Of a stretch of DNA of 64,000 nucleotides, positions 53,501 to 59,435 are shown one piece after another. The first letter of the stretch is position 1. Each line of letters opens with the position of its first letter. A program made the translations under genes and the position numbers. The notes beneath the pieces were generated by a model. That model was not told the origin of the DNA. It was given only the letters and a program-made list of their open reading frames with translations, and did not search any database. The DNA is from JBEKOF01 sp049513975 (GTDB taxonomy: Bacteria > Verrucomicrobiota > Verrucomicrobiia > Limisphaerales > Palsa-1400): assembly GCA_049513975.1 (NCBI GenBank), contig JBEKVM010000009.1:1-64000 (forward strand). Reading direction: 5' to 3'.

Positions 53501-54326
53501 CGGCGTGACGAACACATTGACCGAAGCCGCCCTGGTTTCGGGCACCAACCATCCCGGCCAGATCCCGCCGCTGGATTCCTTCCCCGGCATTTCCGGCCAG
53601 CCCTCCAACACGAATCTGAGTATTTTCAATGGCGGCGATCCCAATGGGGTCTGGTCGCTTTATGTTTTTGACGACACGCTGGGAAACGCCGGCAACATCG
53701 CCAACGGCTGGACGCTGGGCCTGGTCATGGTCAACCCCATCAATCCTCCCGGCAGCCTGGGAGTGGCCATGAGCCTCGCCCCGTCCCCGGTCTATGCCGG
53801 CAATTACCTCACCTGCCAGATCACCGTGACCAACCTCGGCCCGTCCGGCGCGACCAACGTGCTCCTGACCGACACGCTGCCCGCCACCGCCGGCCTCATT
53901 GCCGCCGCCGCTTCCCAGGGCACCGTCAATACTAATGTTCCGGGCTTCGTCACCTTCAGCCTTGGCGACCTCGTCAATGCCGGCGCCACCGCCACCGCCA
54001 CCCTCCAGTTGCAACCGCTCCAACCCGGTTCCGTCTTCAATTCCGCCTACGTCACCAACGCCGCCGGGTCAGCCGCCTCGGCCTCCAACACCGTCATCGT
54101 GCTCAATTCCGTGCCCACCTTGCAGGCCACTTACCTCACCAACAACCTGAGACTGACGCTATCAGGCTATCCTGAGCAGAATTATATCATGCAGGTTTCC
54201 ACCAACCTCATCACCTGGACCAGCGTTTCCACCAATGTCTCCAGCGCCACCGGCCTGCTCACTCTGACCAACAGTCTGACCAACGGCCAGGAGCAGTTCT
54301 ATCGCGCCCTCCATTTGCCGCAGTAA
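47553..54326 (+). CDS. S53 (sedolisin/kumamolisin) peptidase with long P-domain/DUF11 tail
   Basis: 2257 residues with a long basic leader, then LAVLLAVMAGFGSSRVLA. A pro-kumamolisin domain (about 70-225, YDPGSANYHKYLTPEQFTQR) precedes the S53 catalytic domain (about 245-590). E319 and D323 in EVSLD, the oxyanion-type Asp in NASGDSDS (about 399) and S512 in GGTSCAAP give the full sedolisin set. The tail holds three rounds of module plus P-like domain (about 726-876, 1380-1543, 1906-2063), each followed by DUF11 units, and a C-terminal domain like that of the neighbouring giant protein. It is expected to be self-activating, secreted and acid-acting, as known for the family. It lies 37 bases after the giant gene. 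Confidence 0.92.
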   Translation: MKRVTFPPASGGLIGTDERSCAVASCAAGAPAPFFPGKGCFRSLAVLLAVMAGFGSSRVLAEDRQQLKGHVPAVIGRLNLPSLGELPASNRVDLAIGLPLRDGAALDTLLQQIYDPGSANYHKYLTPEQFTQRFGPTQKDYQALIDFARAGGLEVKGQHSSRMLLDVEGAAADIEKAFQVKLRVYQHPSEKRTFFAPDVEPSVPAGLAVLDISGLNNYGRPHPHFVIKPKNLLQADGVRPNLGSGPGGNYIGYDFRDAYAPGVTLTGTGQTLALVEFDGFLASDIAIYDAQANLPNVPLQTVLLDGFNGAPTGTGGEVEVSLDIEMANSMAPGLSRIISYEGSPYNFFPNDVLIAIATDNSARQISCSWGWTGGPTATTDNIFKKMDAQGQTFFNASGDSDSLSTGEVDNPGLDWVPSDNPYITEVGATTLSTTGPLGSFVSETVWNWGGGIGSTGGISSYYAIPVWQQPVSMATNGGSTVFRNFPDVAAVGDNIYVVADNGTPYVGVGGTSCAAPLWAAFTSLANERAAQGGGSSLGFLNPAIYSLCLGPLYHNCLHDVTNGNNFSPVNPTEFTAVPGYDLCTGFGSMAGQPLINALVPTSGKAPVLVVLSNTISGGNGNGMIDPDECDNLNILVTNIGTGPATDVQGILRSLTPGVIIAKSTVSYPNIPAGGSGLNQTAFTVSTEPSFVCGTTVNLQFILKCDQTEQTNVLQLATGALGPPVRFDNTTVLPVPAGNLIGVFSPIAVSGINTIGKVTVSVYLTALEDEFMELQLLSPNGTAVMLAAGDGGVGANFGDSCTPDSSRTTFDDAATQSITTGLAPLVGTFSPVSPLAAFNLMTGTNVNGIWQLNVVNELTGLTATLQCWSLFITPEQCVDGGGQCPGADLSITMTANPITTPVGGPLGFALSVSNAGPSPGSNAVVSLTLPSSIVYQGAASSQGTISQLGSLVTFSLGTVAIQSNATMTVTTVPQTPGLFTATAVVGSPASTPESASASVLISRPAADLAVTMSVSPSSVPVNGQATFLINVTNNGPAQALGVTLTNRLPPNVNVISATVSQGSVSGGGTLASIGVLPVGSGATATLVLSPTVVGTSTLTSTAGLDPSDYDPVPGNNTATASINSVPAAQLGIAVAVSPSPAVSGANFAYVVTVTNSGPATATNVFMNQTLPGGVTFVSTSQSTAVDHNGVVTWTITNNMPSGTSLVLTNIVKAPTLLQGVGSNVLISTFTVFGQPSSPNTNNSYLVVSTTVLRPMVIITPLGDTLTSESYQPPNGAVNPGETVGVDFLLQNIGNIPTTNLVATLQTNGGVFPLAGHGQASYGALAPGGGFGTNQFMFSNNASDGGTIVATLQLQDGPTNLGTADFTFVMPVVSTFWKNEVVYIPGTNYVATNEASGPGGPYPSSNLVSGITTYVSGVTVTVSNLEHTFPHDISMLLVGPGGQSTVLMSAAANYSSAAIPVTITFDDNASTPAPAIGSLVSGSYQPSQYNAPVFTNVPNILSPYNTNLSVFAGTPANGWWYLYAYDGRVGDYGAISNGWGLAITTITPVNLITDVGVAIAASSNQVMLGGDVAYTITVTNLGTNAATVFLTNVLGAGLSFVSNTIPAYTPYQQIGQAQYYNLGLLAGQTNLIVGFVANATAAGLQTSTASIGSSLIDPNTNNNVAAAAVTVVLPAADVAAAISSSAGAVPVVVGSNVVYTLTVTNNGPNTALNVSGVLTQGVTGQVSAVFTNSFGNISPGFIATALFSNATAVAGLLTNTWTVSTGSTDTNLADNAATLVLAVTYPEPFIVTNGVKLLAESFLPPNGAIDSNETVTVAFTLKNIGVAATTNLTATLLSGNGVTPVTASQNYGVISPGASAAQSFTFTGRGVPGSTITAVLSLMDNAYSLGTVSFPFIVTTPLSFANTAQIIILDSSPATPYPAVIAVATTNGVIGQVTASLQGFTHTFPQDVNVLLVSPSGLQTVLMAHAGGSYSVSNVVLAFDDGVTNTLTEAALVSGTNHPGQIPPLDSFPGISGQPSNTNLSIFNGGDPNGVWSLYVFDDTLGNAGNIANGWTLGLVMVNPINPPGSLGVAMSLAPSPVYAGNYLTCQITVTNLGPSGATNVLLTDTLPATAGLIAAAASQGTVNTNVPGFVTFSLGDLVNAGATATATLQLQPLQPGSVFNSAYVTNAAGSAASASNTVIVLNSVPTLQATYLTNNLRLTLSGYPEQNYIMQVSTNLITWTSVSTNVSSATGLLTLTNSLTNGQEQFYRALHLPQ

Positions 54327-54335
54327 CGCCTCGTG

Positions 54336-54929
54336 ATGAAGCTTTTTGGCATCACCGGCGGAATCGCCATGGGCAAATCCACCGCCGGCCGGCTGCTCCG
54401 GCAACAGGGCGTGGCGGTCATTGACACCGACGAGAGCGCCCGCCAGGTCGTCGAGCCTGGGCAACCGGCGCTGGCGGAAATCCGGGAAAGATTCGGCCCC
54501 GCTGTTTTCCTGCCGGACGGACGGCTGGACCGGGACGAACTGGCCCGGCAGGTCTTCGCCCTTCCCGCCGCCCGCGCCGATTTGGAAGCCATCCTCCATC
54601 CCCGCATCCGGGCTTTATGGCAGGCCGAGGCGGACACCTGGCGCAAATGCGGACGCCCCTGCGGCGCCGTCGTCATTCCCTTGCTGTTTGAAACCAGGGC
54701 GGAAGAGCAATTGGATGCGACCATCTGCGTGGCCTGTTCCGCCGCCGAACAGGCCCGGCGAATGAGCGCGCGCGGCTGGGATGCGGTTCAAAGCCGGCAG
54801 CGCATGGAAGCCCAGTGGCCGGTCGAAAAAAAAATCGCGCATTCCGATTTTGTGGTCTGGACTGATACCCCACTGGAGATGCACGCCGCCCAACTGCTCA
54901 AAATCATGGGGCGCTGGCCTCGGGGATGA
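54336..54929 (+). CDS. coaE: Dephospho-CoA kinase
   Basis: About 197 residues. P-loop GITGGIAMGKST at residues 5-16, then VIDTDESARQVVEPGQPALA, AILHPRIRALW near 88-98 and VVIPLLFE (PLLFE is a CoaE hallmark), and the lid region ARRMSARGWDAVQSRQRMEA. It phosphorylates the ribose 3'-OH of dephospho-CoA, the last step of coenzyme A synthesis. The ATG at 54336 follows the peptidase stop by 9 bases. Its 3' end overlaps the tail of the convergent phosphofructokinase gene by 26 bases. Confidence 0.93.
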   Translation: MKLFGITGGIAMGKSTAGRLLRQQGVAVIDTDESARQVVEPGQPALAEIRERFGPAVFLPDGRLDRDELARQVFALPAARADLEAILHPRIRALWQAEADTWRKCGRPCGAVVIPLLFETRAEEQLDATICVACSAAEQARRMSARGWDAVQSRQRMEAQWPVEKKIAHSDFVVWTDTPLEMHAAQLLKIMGRWPRG

Positions 54930-56304
54930 TATAGCGGATGCGCTTGTCAACGTCCGTGTTGATGGAATGATAGGGCTGGACGAGGTTGCCGGGGGCAAAC
55001 AAGGTCCGGCGGGTGTGCTCCATGTCATCATTGCCGATGGCGTTGTTGAAGATGGGCAGGAGGTAGTTGATGCCAATCTGGGAGGGCTTCATCAGCCTGG
55101 CGTCGTAAAACTCCGGGGGCATTTGGCGCGGATGGATGTGACCCCAGCGGTCGCGGAAACGGTTGCCATCGTAACCCTCCACATGGAAGCCTTTGGTCGT
55201 ATCATACTGGAGGATGGCCACGCCGTTGTTCTGTCCTTCCAGCAGCATGTCCACGGTTTTGGCGCCCAATTCCGCGGCATAGAAGCGGTCAAACAGGATG
55301 GGCCGCCCGCCGCGCTGGGTGTGGCCGACTTTGCGGATGAAGATGGCCTCGCGGGCCGAGCCGCCCCGGCGGTAACTCTGAAAATAGCGGTCGCCCATCA
55401 TCTGAATCAACTTGGCCCGGAGGGCCTCGGCCGCGCCGCTCAGGACCATGTTGCCGGCCGGATCGGTGGTGTTGGTTTCCGCGCCCAGTTCCTGGCCCTT
55501 TTCATCCACGATCCCCTCGCCGCAGACGATGACGACGTTTTTCTGTAAATCATAAGTCTGCTTGACTCGCTCGATCAGGCGCTCCAGGTCCAGCGGATGT
55601 TCGGGGATGAGAATGATGTCCGGGCAGCCGTAGGCCGTCCCCAGCGCGAGAAAGCCGGCGTGGCGGCCCATCACCTCAATGATGGCAATGCGGCGGTGGC
55701 TTTCCGCCGTGGTGCGGAGCCGGTCCACCCCGGTGGCGGAAACGAACACCGCGGTGGCGTAGCCGGGGGTGACGTAATTGATCATGCGGTCGGGATGGAA
55801 GACCACGTTGGATTCAATGCGCTTGTAGTGGAATTGGCCCTTGGCGGCGGGATCAATGCTCCGCACCCATTCCTCCGGCTCGCTGGCGTAATTCAGGCCC
55901 AGGTCGTTGTCAATCGTCTTGGGCGCCAGCACGACGGGCAGGCGGTCGCAGAGCGGCTGCATGCCGTTGAGCGTGCCGTCGCCGCCCACGCAAATCAGTC
56001 CTTCGATCCCCAGCTTCTGCAAGTTCAGCGCCACCTGGTCCAATTGCTCCTTGTTCTCCGGATCCACATAATCGCGCGAAGAACCGATGAGCGTGCCACC
56101 CTTGGTCGGGTCCAGTTCGGGAATGGACTGGAAGAGGGGATTGAGCTGGACATGGGGGGCGCGGGGATTGAACAGGCCGTTGAAGCCCTTGATGATGCCG
56201 ATGATTTCCAGCCGGAGCTGGTTGGCGCGCACCACGGCGCCGTGAATGGTGGCATTGAGGGCGGGAGTGTCGCCCCCGGCGGTCAGAATTCCAATGCGTT
56301 TCAT
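54904..56304 (-). CDS. 6-phosphofructokinase (ATP- or PPi-dependent)
   Basis: 466 residues. ILTAGGDTPALNATIHG at the start, GLICVGGDGTLNG (107-111 GGDGT), PKTIDND at 128-134 and the EVMGRHAGFLAL active-site region identify the PfkA family, and PEHPLDLERLIERVKQTYD follows. GGDGT (Gly at the position equivalent to E. coli 104) usually goes with ATP, while Lys in PKTIDND is usual for PPi-using enzymes, so the phosphoryl donor is not settled by motif. It converts fructose 6-phosphate to fructose 1,6-bisphosphate in glycolysis. It directly follows rpsR with no gap, so it may be read from the ribosomal-protein transcript. Confidence 0.92.
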   Translation of the reverse strand: MKRIGILTAGGDTPALNATIHGAVVRANQLRLEIIGIIKGFNGLFNPRAPHVQLNPLFQSIPELDPTKGGTLIGSSRDYVDPENKEQLDQVALNLQKLGIEGLICVGGDGTLNGMQPLCDRLPVVLAPKTIDNDLGLNYASEPEEWVRSIDPAAKGQFHYKRIESNVVFHPDRMINYVTPGYATAVFVSATGVDRLRTTAESHRRIAIIEVMGRHAGFLALGTAYGCPDIILIPEHPLDLERLIERVKQTYDLQKNVVIVCGEGIVDEKGQELGAETNTTDPAGNMVLSGAAEALRAKLIQMMGDRYFQSYRRGGSAREAIFIRKVGHTQRGGRPILFDRFYAAELGAKTVDMLLEGQNNGVAILQYDTTKGFHVEGYDGNRFRDRWGHIHPRQMPPEFYDARLMKPSQIGINYLLPIFNNAIGNDDMEHTRRTLFAPGNLVQPYHSINTDVDKRIRYIIPEASAP

Positions 56305-56571
56305 CTACTTCATCAGCAACATCTGGCGGGCGCGCTTGATCGAGCGGTTGAGCTGGCGCTGATAGTGGGCGGGCAGGCCGGTGTATTTGCGCGGGAGAAT
56401 GCGGCCCTGGTCGGTGACAAATTGCTTGAGCAGGGCGACATTCTTGTAGTCCAGCGCGTCCACGGTGAAATCAATTTTCGGCTTGGGCCGGGGGGTGCGG
56501 ACTTCGAGGGAGGCGGTTCTGCCGCGGCTGCCGCGGGCGCCGGGCTTGTCGGTATGGGTCTTGCGTGGCAT
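56305..56571 (-). CDS. rpsR: 30S ribosomal protein S18 (cysteine-free form)
   Basis: 88 residues. After a basic, low-complexity N-terminal extension of about 30 residues comes the S18 core: DALDYKNVALLKQFVTDQGR, ILPRKYTGLPAHYQRQLNRS, IKRARQMLL. It binds 16S rRNA beside S6. It has no cysteine, so it is the zinc-free type. Between rpmG (3 bases) and the phosphofructokinase gene (adjacent) on the minus strand. Confidence 0.95.
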   Translation of the reverse strand: MPRKTHTDKPGARGSRGRTASLEVRTPRPKPKIDFTVDALDYKNVALLKQFVTDQGRILPRKYTGLPAHYQRQLNRSIKRARQMLLMK

Positions 56572-56574
56572 AGG

Positions 56575-56742
56575 CTATTTGACTTCGCGATGGAGGGTGT
56601 GGCGGCGGAGGGCCGGATTATACTTTTTGATTTCCAATTTTTCGGTCTTGAGTTTTTTGTTGCGGGTGGTGGTGTAGCGGGAAGGGGACTTGCCTTCCTT
56701 GCGCGCTTCGGTGCATTCAATGGTGATGATTTCGCGGGGCAT
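56575..56742 (-). CDS. rpmG: 50S ribosomal protein L33 (zinc-free type)
   Basis: 55 residues: MPREIITIECTEARKEGKSP, then SRYTTTRNKKLKTEKLEIKK and YNPALRRHTLHREVK. YTTTRNK and YNPxLRRH-hxExK are L33 signatures. Only one cysteine is present instead of two CxxC pairs, so this is the C-minus type. It is too short to stand out, but the start is fixed by ATG at 56742, one base after the stop of the DksA-like gene. Confidence 0.93.
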   Translation of the reverse strand: MPREIITIECTEARKEGKSPSRYTTTRNKKLKTEKLEIKKYNPALRRHTLHREVK

Positions 56743-56743
56743 G

Positions 56744-57316
56744 TTATTCCTTGTCTTTGACGGGTTTTTCTTCGGCCTCTTCTTCTTCGTCCACATCCCC
56801 TCCTCCGGTGGTGTCCACCGTGCCCAGTTGGCCCAAACGGCGCTGGCGCAGGGCGCCTTCGCGTTCGAGCTGGCTTTGGGCCTCGACGGTGAAACGGGTC
56901 CAGGGGATGGCATCGAGGCGGGTTTTGGGAATGGCTTTGCCGCTCAATTCGCAGATGCCATAAGTGTTTCTCTCGATGCGTTTGAGGGCCTCCTCAATCT
57001 CGTAAATCGCGTCCTGGTCGGACGAGAGCAGGCTCAAGGCAAAATCGCGGTCAAAATTATCGGTCCCCGAATCGGCCATGTGCAGGCTGTAATTGGTCAT
57101 CTCCTCGGCTGATTCCTTGGCCAGACCGCTCATTTGCGCTTGGAGGCGTTCCCGCAATTCCAGCAGATGCTGATGGTATTTGGCCCATTGCGCCTTGACC
57201 CGGACCGGGCTGGGGCGCGTGCCTTTGGGCCGGGCGCTGCCCATGCCCAAAATGGAAGCCGCGGTGGCCGAAGCCAGACTCTTTTTGGCCTTGGCCGGCT
57301 TTTCAGTTTTCTTCAT
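56744..57316 (-). CDS. DksA/TraR-family protein lacking most zinc-finger cysteines
   Basis: 190 residues. A basic N-terminal extension (KKTEKPAKAKKSLASATAAS) is followed by the coiled-coil of DksA proteins (YHQHLLELRERLQAQMSGLA; DSGTDNFDRDFALSLLSSDQ) and the globular part (IEEALKRIERNTYGICELSG, KAIPKTRLDAIPWTRFTVEA). Only the first of the four usual zinc-ligand cysteines remains: CELS instead of CxxC and TVEA instead of CxxC. The C-terminus is very acidic (DEEEEAEEK). It should bind RNA polymerase through the secondary channel. It heads the dksA-rpmG-rpsR-pfk run. Confidence 0.88.
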   Translation of the reverse strand: MKKTEKPAKAKKSLASATAASILGMGSARPKGTRPSPVRVKAQWAKYHQHLLELRERLQAQMSGLAKESAEEMTNYSLHMADSGTDNFDRDFALSLLSSDQDAIYEIEEALKRIERNTYGICELSGKAIPKTRLDAIPWTRFTVEAQSQLEREGALRQRRLGQLGTVDTTGGGDVDEEEEAEEKPVKDKE

Positions 57317-57440
57317 TGTCTGTTTTTTCTTGTCACACGATCCAACCCGCCGCCCTCGCCCGGCCGGGGCAGCCTTGCGGCCGTCTCCTCCGCCTGGAGC
57401 GGGCGTGGGACTCTAGCAAAGGGGGTGAAAAATGCCACAC

Positions 57441-57454
57441 TTTTCTTAAGAAAA
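57441..57454. promoter_or_regulatory. Perfect 14-base palindrome TTTTCTTAAGAAAA
   Basis: TTTTCTT is followed by its exact complement AAGAAAA in the 180-base gap between folE2 and the DksA-like gene, about 125 bases upstream of the latter. It could be an operator or a terminator-like element for folE2. The ACTTTT side and GC-poor stem argue against a terminator. Function unproven. Confidence 0.35.
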
Positions 57455-57496
57455 ATTCCGGCGGGGCGCGCGCCGCCAAAAACACGCATTTCGACC

Positions 57497-58264
57497 CTAT
57501 CCTTTTTCAATGCAGGCGTAGGCGTTATGGTGGTGGATGCTCTCGAAATTCTCCGCTTCGGCCTTGTACCAGGTGACCTCGGGATGGGCGTTGAGCTTGA
57601 GGGCGACATTGCGCACCAAATCCTCCACGAAAACGGGGTTTTCATAAGCCCGTTCCGTCACCGCCTTTTCGTCCTGCCGTTTCAGCAGGGAATACAACTC
57701 CGAGCTGGCCGAGCTTTCCACCAGCGCGATCAAATCTTCGATCCAAATGGCCTGCCGGGAACGGACCTGCACGGTGACCAATCCCCGCTGGTTGTGCGCC
57801 CCGTGCCGGCTGATGGCCTTGGAACAGGGGCAGAGGGTGGTGACGCCCACCCGCACCGTCAGCACAAAATCAATCTCCCGGCCAATCGCCGTGGCCTCGA
57901 ACCGCGCCATGTAATCCATCACGCTTTCCATCCCCGAAACCGGCGCTTTTTTGACCAGGAAAAAAGGAAACTCCATTTCCAGGTGGGCGGCGGCGGATTT
58001 CAGCCGGGCCTGCATGGCGCGCAGAATATCGGTGATGTTCTCCACATGCACCACGCTGCCGTGGGAGTTGAGCACCTCGATGAACCGGCTCATGTGGGTG
58101 CCTTTGAATTCGTGCGGCAGATCCACGTACATGCCGATGGTGGCGATGGTGTTTTGCAGGGTCCGCTCCTTGTCGCGGATTTGGATGGGGAAGCGCAATC
58201 CGCGCACCCCGACCTTGTCGATGCGCAACTGGCGATGGTCGCGCTCGCTCTGCTTATCGGTCAT
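57497..58264 (-). CDS. folE2: GTP cyclohydrolase FolE2 (type IB)
   Basis: About 255 residues from the ATG at 58264. The frame is open upstream to 58444 without family similarity. The core includes RIDKVGVRGLRFPIQIRDKE, DLPHEFKGTHMSRFIEVL, the active-site cysteines in TTLCPCSKAISRHGAHNQRG (C145, C147, with H154 and H157) and NFESIHHHNAYACIEKG at the end. It converts GTP to 7,8-dihydroneopterin triphosphate for folate and/or queuosine synthesis. FolE2 can work with metals other than zinc, unlike FolE. It is preceded directly by a palindrome (58270-58283). Confidence 0.93.
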   Translation of the reverse strand: MTDKQSERDHRQLRIDKVGVRGLRFPIQIRDKERTLQNTIATIGMYVDLPHEFKGTHMSRFIEVLNSHGSVVHVENITDILRAMQARLKSAAAHLEMEFPFFLVKKAPVSGMESVMDYMARFEATAIGREIDFVLTVRVGVTTLCPCSKAISRHGAHNQRGLVTVQVRSRQAIWIEDLIALVESSASSELYSLLKRQDEKAVTERAYENPVFVEDLVRNVALKLNAHPEVTWYKAEAENFESIHHHNAYACIEKG

Positions 58265-58269
58265 GAATT

Positions 58270-58283
58270 CGGGCTTAAGCCCG
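58270..58283 (-). promoter_or_regulatory. Palindrome CGGGCTTAAGCCCG just upstream of the folE2 start
   Basis: A perfect 14-base palindrome ends five bases before the ATG of folE2, where a ribosome-binding site would be expected. It could mask the start in the mRNA or be a protein site. No Shine-Dalgarno sequence is visible beside it. Positions 58284-58580 contain no other feature that I can support. Confidence 0.3.
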
Positions 58284-58580
58284 CTTTTTGGCGGTGACAA
58301 ACTTATGCTTCCCATAACAATGCGGTGGAAACATAGCCGCAAACCGGGCGGTTGGCAAAGGGTATGTTGGGAGGAAATGACAAATGGGAGGCGACTGCGA
58401 AGCTCGTGCCGCGAATGCTTTTGGGGAACTTTGAGGATAACCATGTGTTGGGCACATAAGAATACCTTGATTTGGCTTGATTGAGGTTGGTTGGAAAAGG
58501 CTCCGTTTGATTTGTAAGTTGTTCATGGAAAGTCAGTTGGATTGAATTGTGGCGTAATTCGCAAAAGGAGGCGTGATTGC

Positions 58581-58709
58581 ATGGCGGGCAACATGGAAAA
58601 TAAACACGACTGCGAGGACTGTAATCTCGGAAAAGGAAAAAATACGGATGAGATTGAACCAAACAGTTGTCTTGAGCTTTTGCTTCCCATTGGCGGCCCG
58701 CTGTGCTAA
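58581..58709 (+). CDS. Small Cys-containing protein, 42 residues
   Basis: Starts MAGNMENKHDCEDCNLGKGK and ends CLELLLPIGGPLC. A strong Shine-Dalgarno sequence (AAAGGAGG) stands nine bases before the ATG, unusual for this window. Four cysteines occur: a CxxC pair near the N-terminus, then one at the start and one at the last position of the C-terminal half. The region is less GC-rich than its surroundings. It lies 9 bases before the antitoxin gene. The family is unknown. A zinc-binding mini-protein or modified-peptide precursor are both only guesses. Confidence 0.45.
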   Translation: MAGNMENKHDCEDCNLGKGKNTDEIEPNSCLELLLPIGGPLC

Positions 58710-58718
58710 TGGTTTATT

Positions 58719-58943
58719 ATGTTAACTGTGGAAGGCACTTACGCGGACGGAAAGGTGGAACTGGCGGAGCGGCCCGCTCAAATTGACCGGTCGCGTGTGC
58801 TCGTGACTTTTCTTGACTCCAAGGGTGTGGATCTGCGTGCCTGCGGAATTGATGAGGCTCAAGCCGCCGATCTGCGGGCCAGACTGAAGACTTTTGCGGA
58901 TGATTGGGACCGTCCTGAAGCCGCCATCTATGATGAAGACTGA
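58719..58943 (+). CDS. Antitoxin of a MazF/PemK-type module
   Basis: 74 residues: MLTVEGTYADGKVELAERPA, then QIDRSRVLVTFLDSKGVDLR and a helical C-terminus (AQAADLRARLKTFADDWDRP). The first half resembles short DUF2281/VapB-like DNA-binding antitoxins (GTYxxGKVELxExP), the second the toxin-binding tail. It overlaps the toxin frame by 11-14 bases, depending on which of two adjacent ATGs (58930, 58933) is used. The toxin is frameshifted, so the module is probably inactive. Confidence 0.72.
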   Translation: MLTVEGTYADGKVELAERPAQIDRSRVLVTFLDSKGVDLRACGIDEAQAADLRARLKTFADDWDRPEAAIYDED

Positions 58944-59284
58944 GCATGGTGACGTCGTTCTCGTGCTGTTTCCGAATTCCGACCTTCGCACAGCCAAACG
59001 CCGCCCCGCCTTGGTCATTCAACGGAACAATCTGAACAGCGGTCTGGCGCAAAAGATCATCGCCATGATCTCAAGCAATCTTGCCCGGCAAGCGCACCCG
59101 AGTCGCGTCTTTGTTCCAATCAATTCTGCGGAAGCGAATAGCCGCCGGGTTGAGACTTGATTCTGTAATTATGACGGACAATCTGGCCACGGCGCTGGAG
59201 AGTGAAATTGTTGCGGTGCTCGGCCGTCTGCCGGAAATGCAAGCAGTGCAGGCGGCTTTGAAACACACTCTGAAACTGCCGTAG
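58930..59284 (+). pseudogene. MazF/PemK-family toxin with a frameshift
   Basis: The first frame reads MMKTEHGDVVLVLFPNSDLR, then TAKRRPALVIQRNNLNSG and HPSRVFVPINSAEA, a standard PemK/MazF core. It then leaves the family and stops at 59160. The conserved C-terminus (AGLRLDSVIMTDNLATALES, EIVAVLGRLPEMQAVQAALK) continues in another frame to 59284. Removing one base near 59139 (GCGAATAGCC to GCGAAAGCC) restores a 117-residue toxin. A point insertion, an assembly error or recoding are possible, the first being simplest. Confidence 0.82.
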
Positions 59285-59403
59285 AGCCTCAGGCCGCGCT
59301 CTGACATGGCTTCTTGTTCTTGGGAGGGGCATGGGTTTTGGTTGCGGCCAATTGCTGCACCACCCCGGTCTTGAATGCAGGCCGTGTCCTCCGTGTGCCC
59401 TCC

Positions 59404-59435
59404 GGCGGGCAGGGGACTGCCCGCCCTACCTTTCC
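59404..59435. repeat. GGCGGGCAG hairpin repeat, second copy
   Basis: GGCGGGCAG (59404-59412) and CTGCCCGCC (59417-59425) pair perfectly, followed by CTACCTTTCCC. On the minus strand this is the GGGAAAGGTAGGGCGGGCAG form of the repeat at 4041-4078. It supplies the last codons and the TAG of panE (stop 59426-59428). Confidence 0.75.

Noticed and set aside
59130..59160. Programmed frameshift in the MazF/PemK gene
   Set aside because: No slippery heptamer or downstream structure at the shift point; a simple insertion explains it better.
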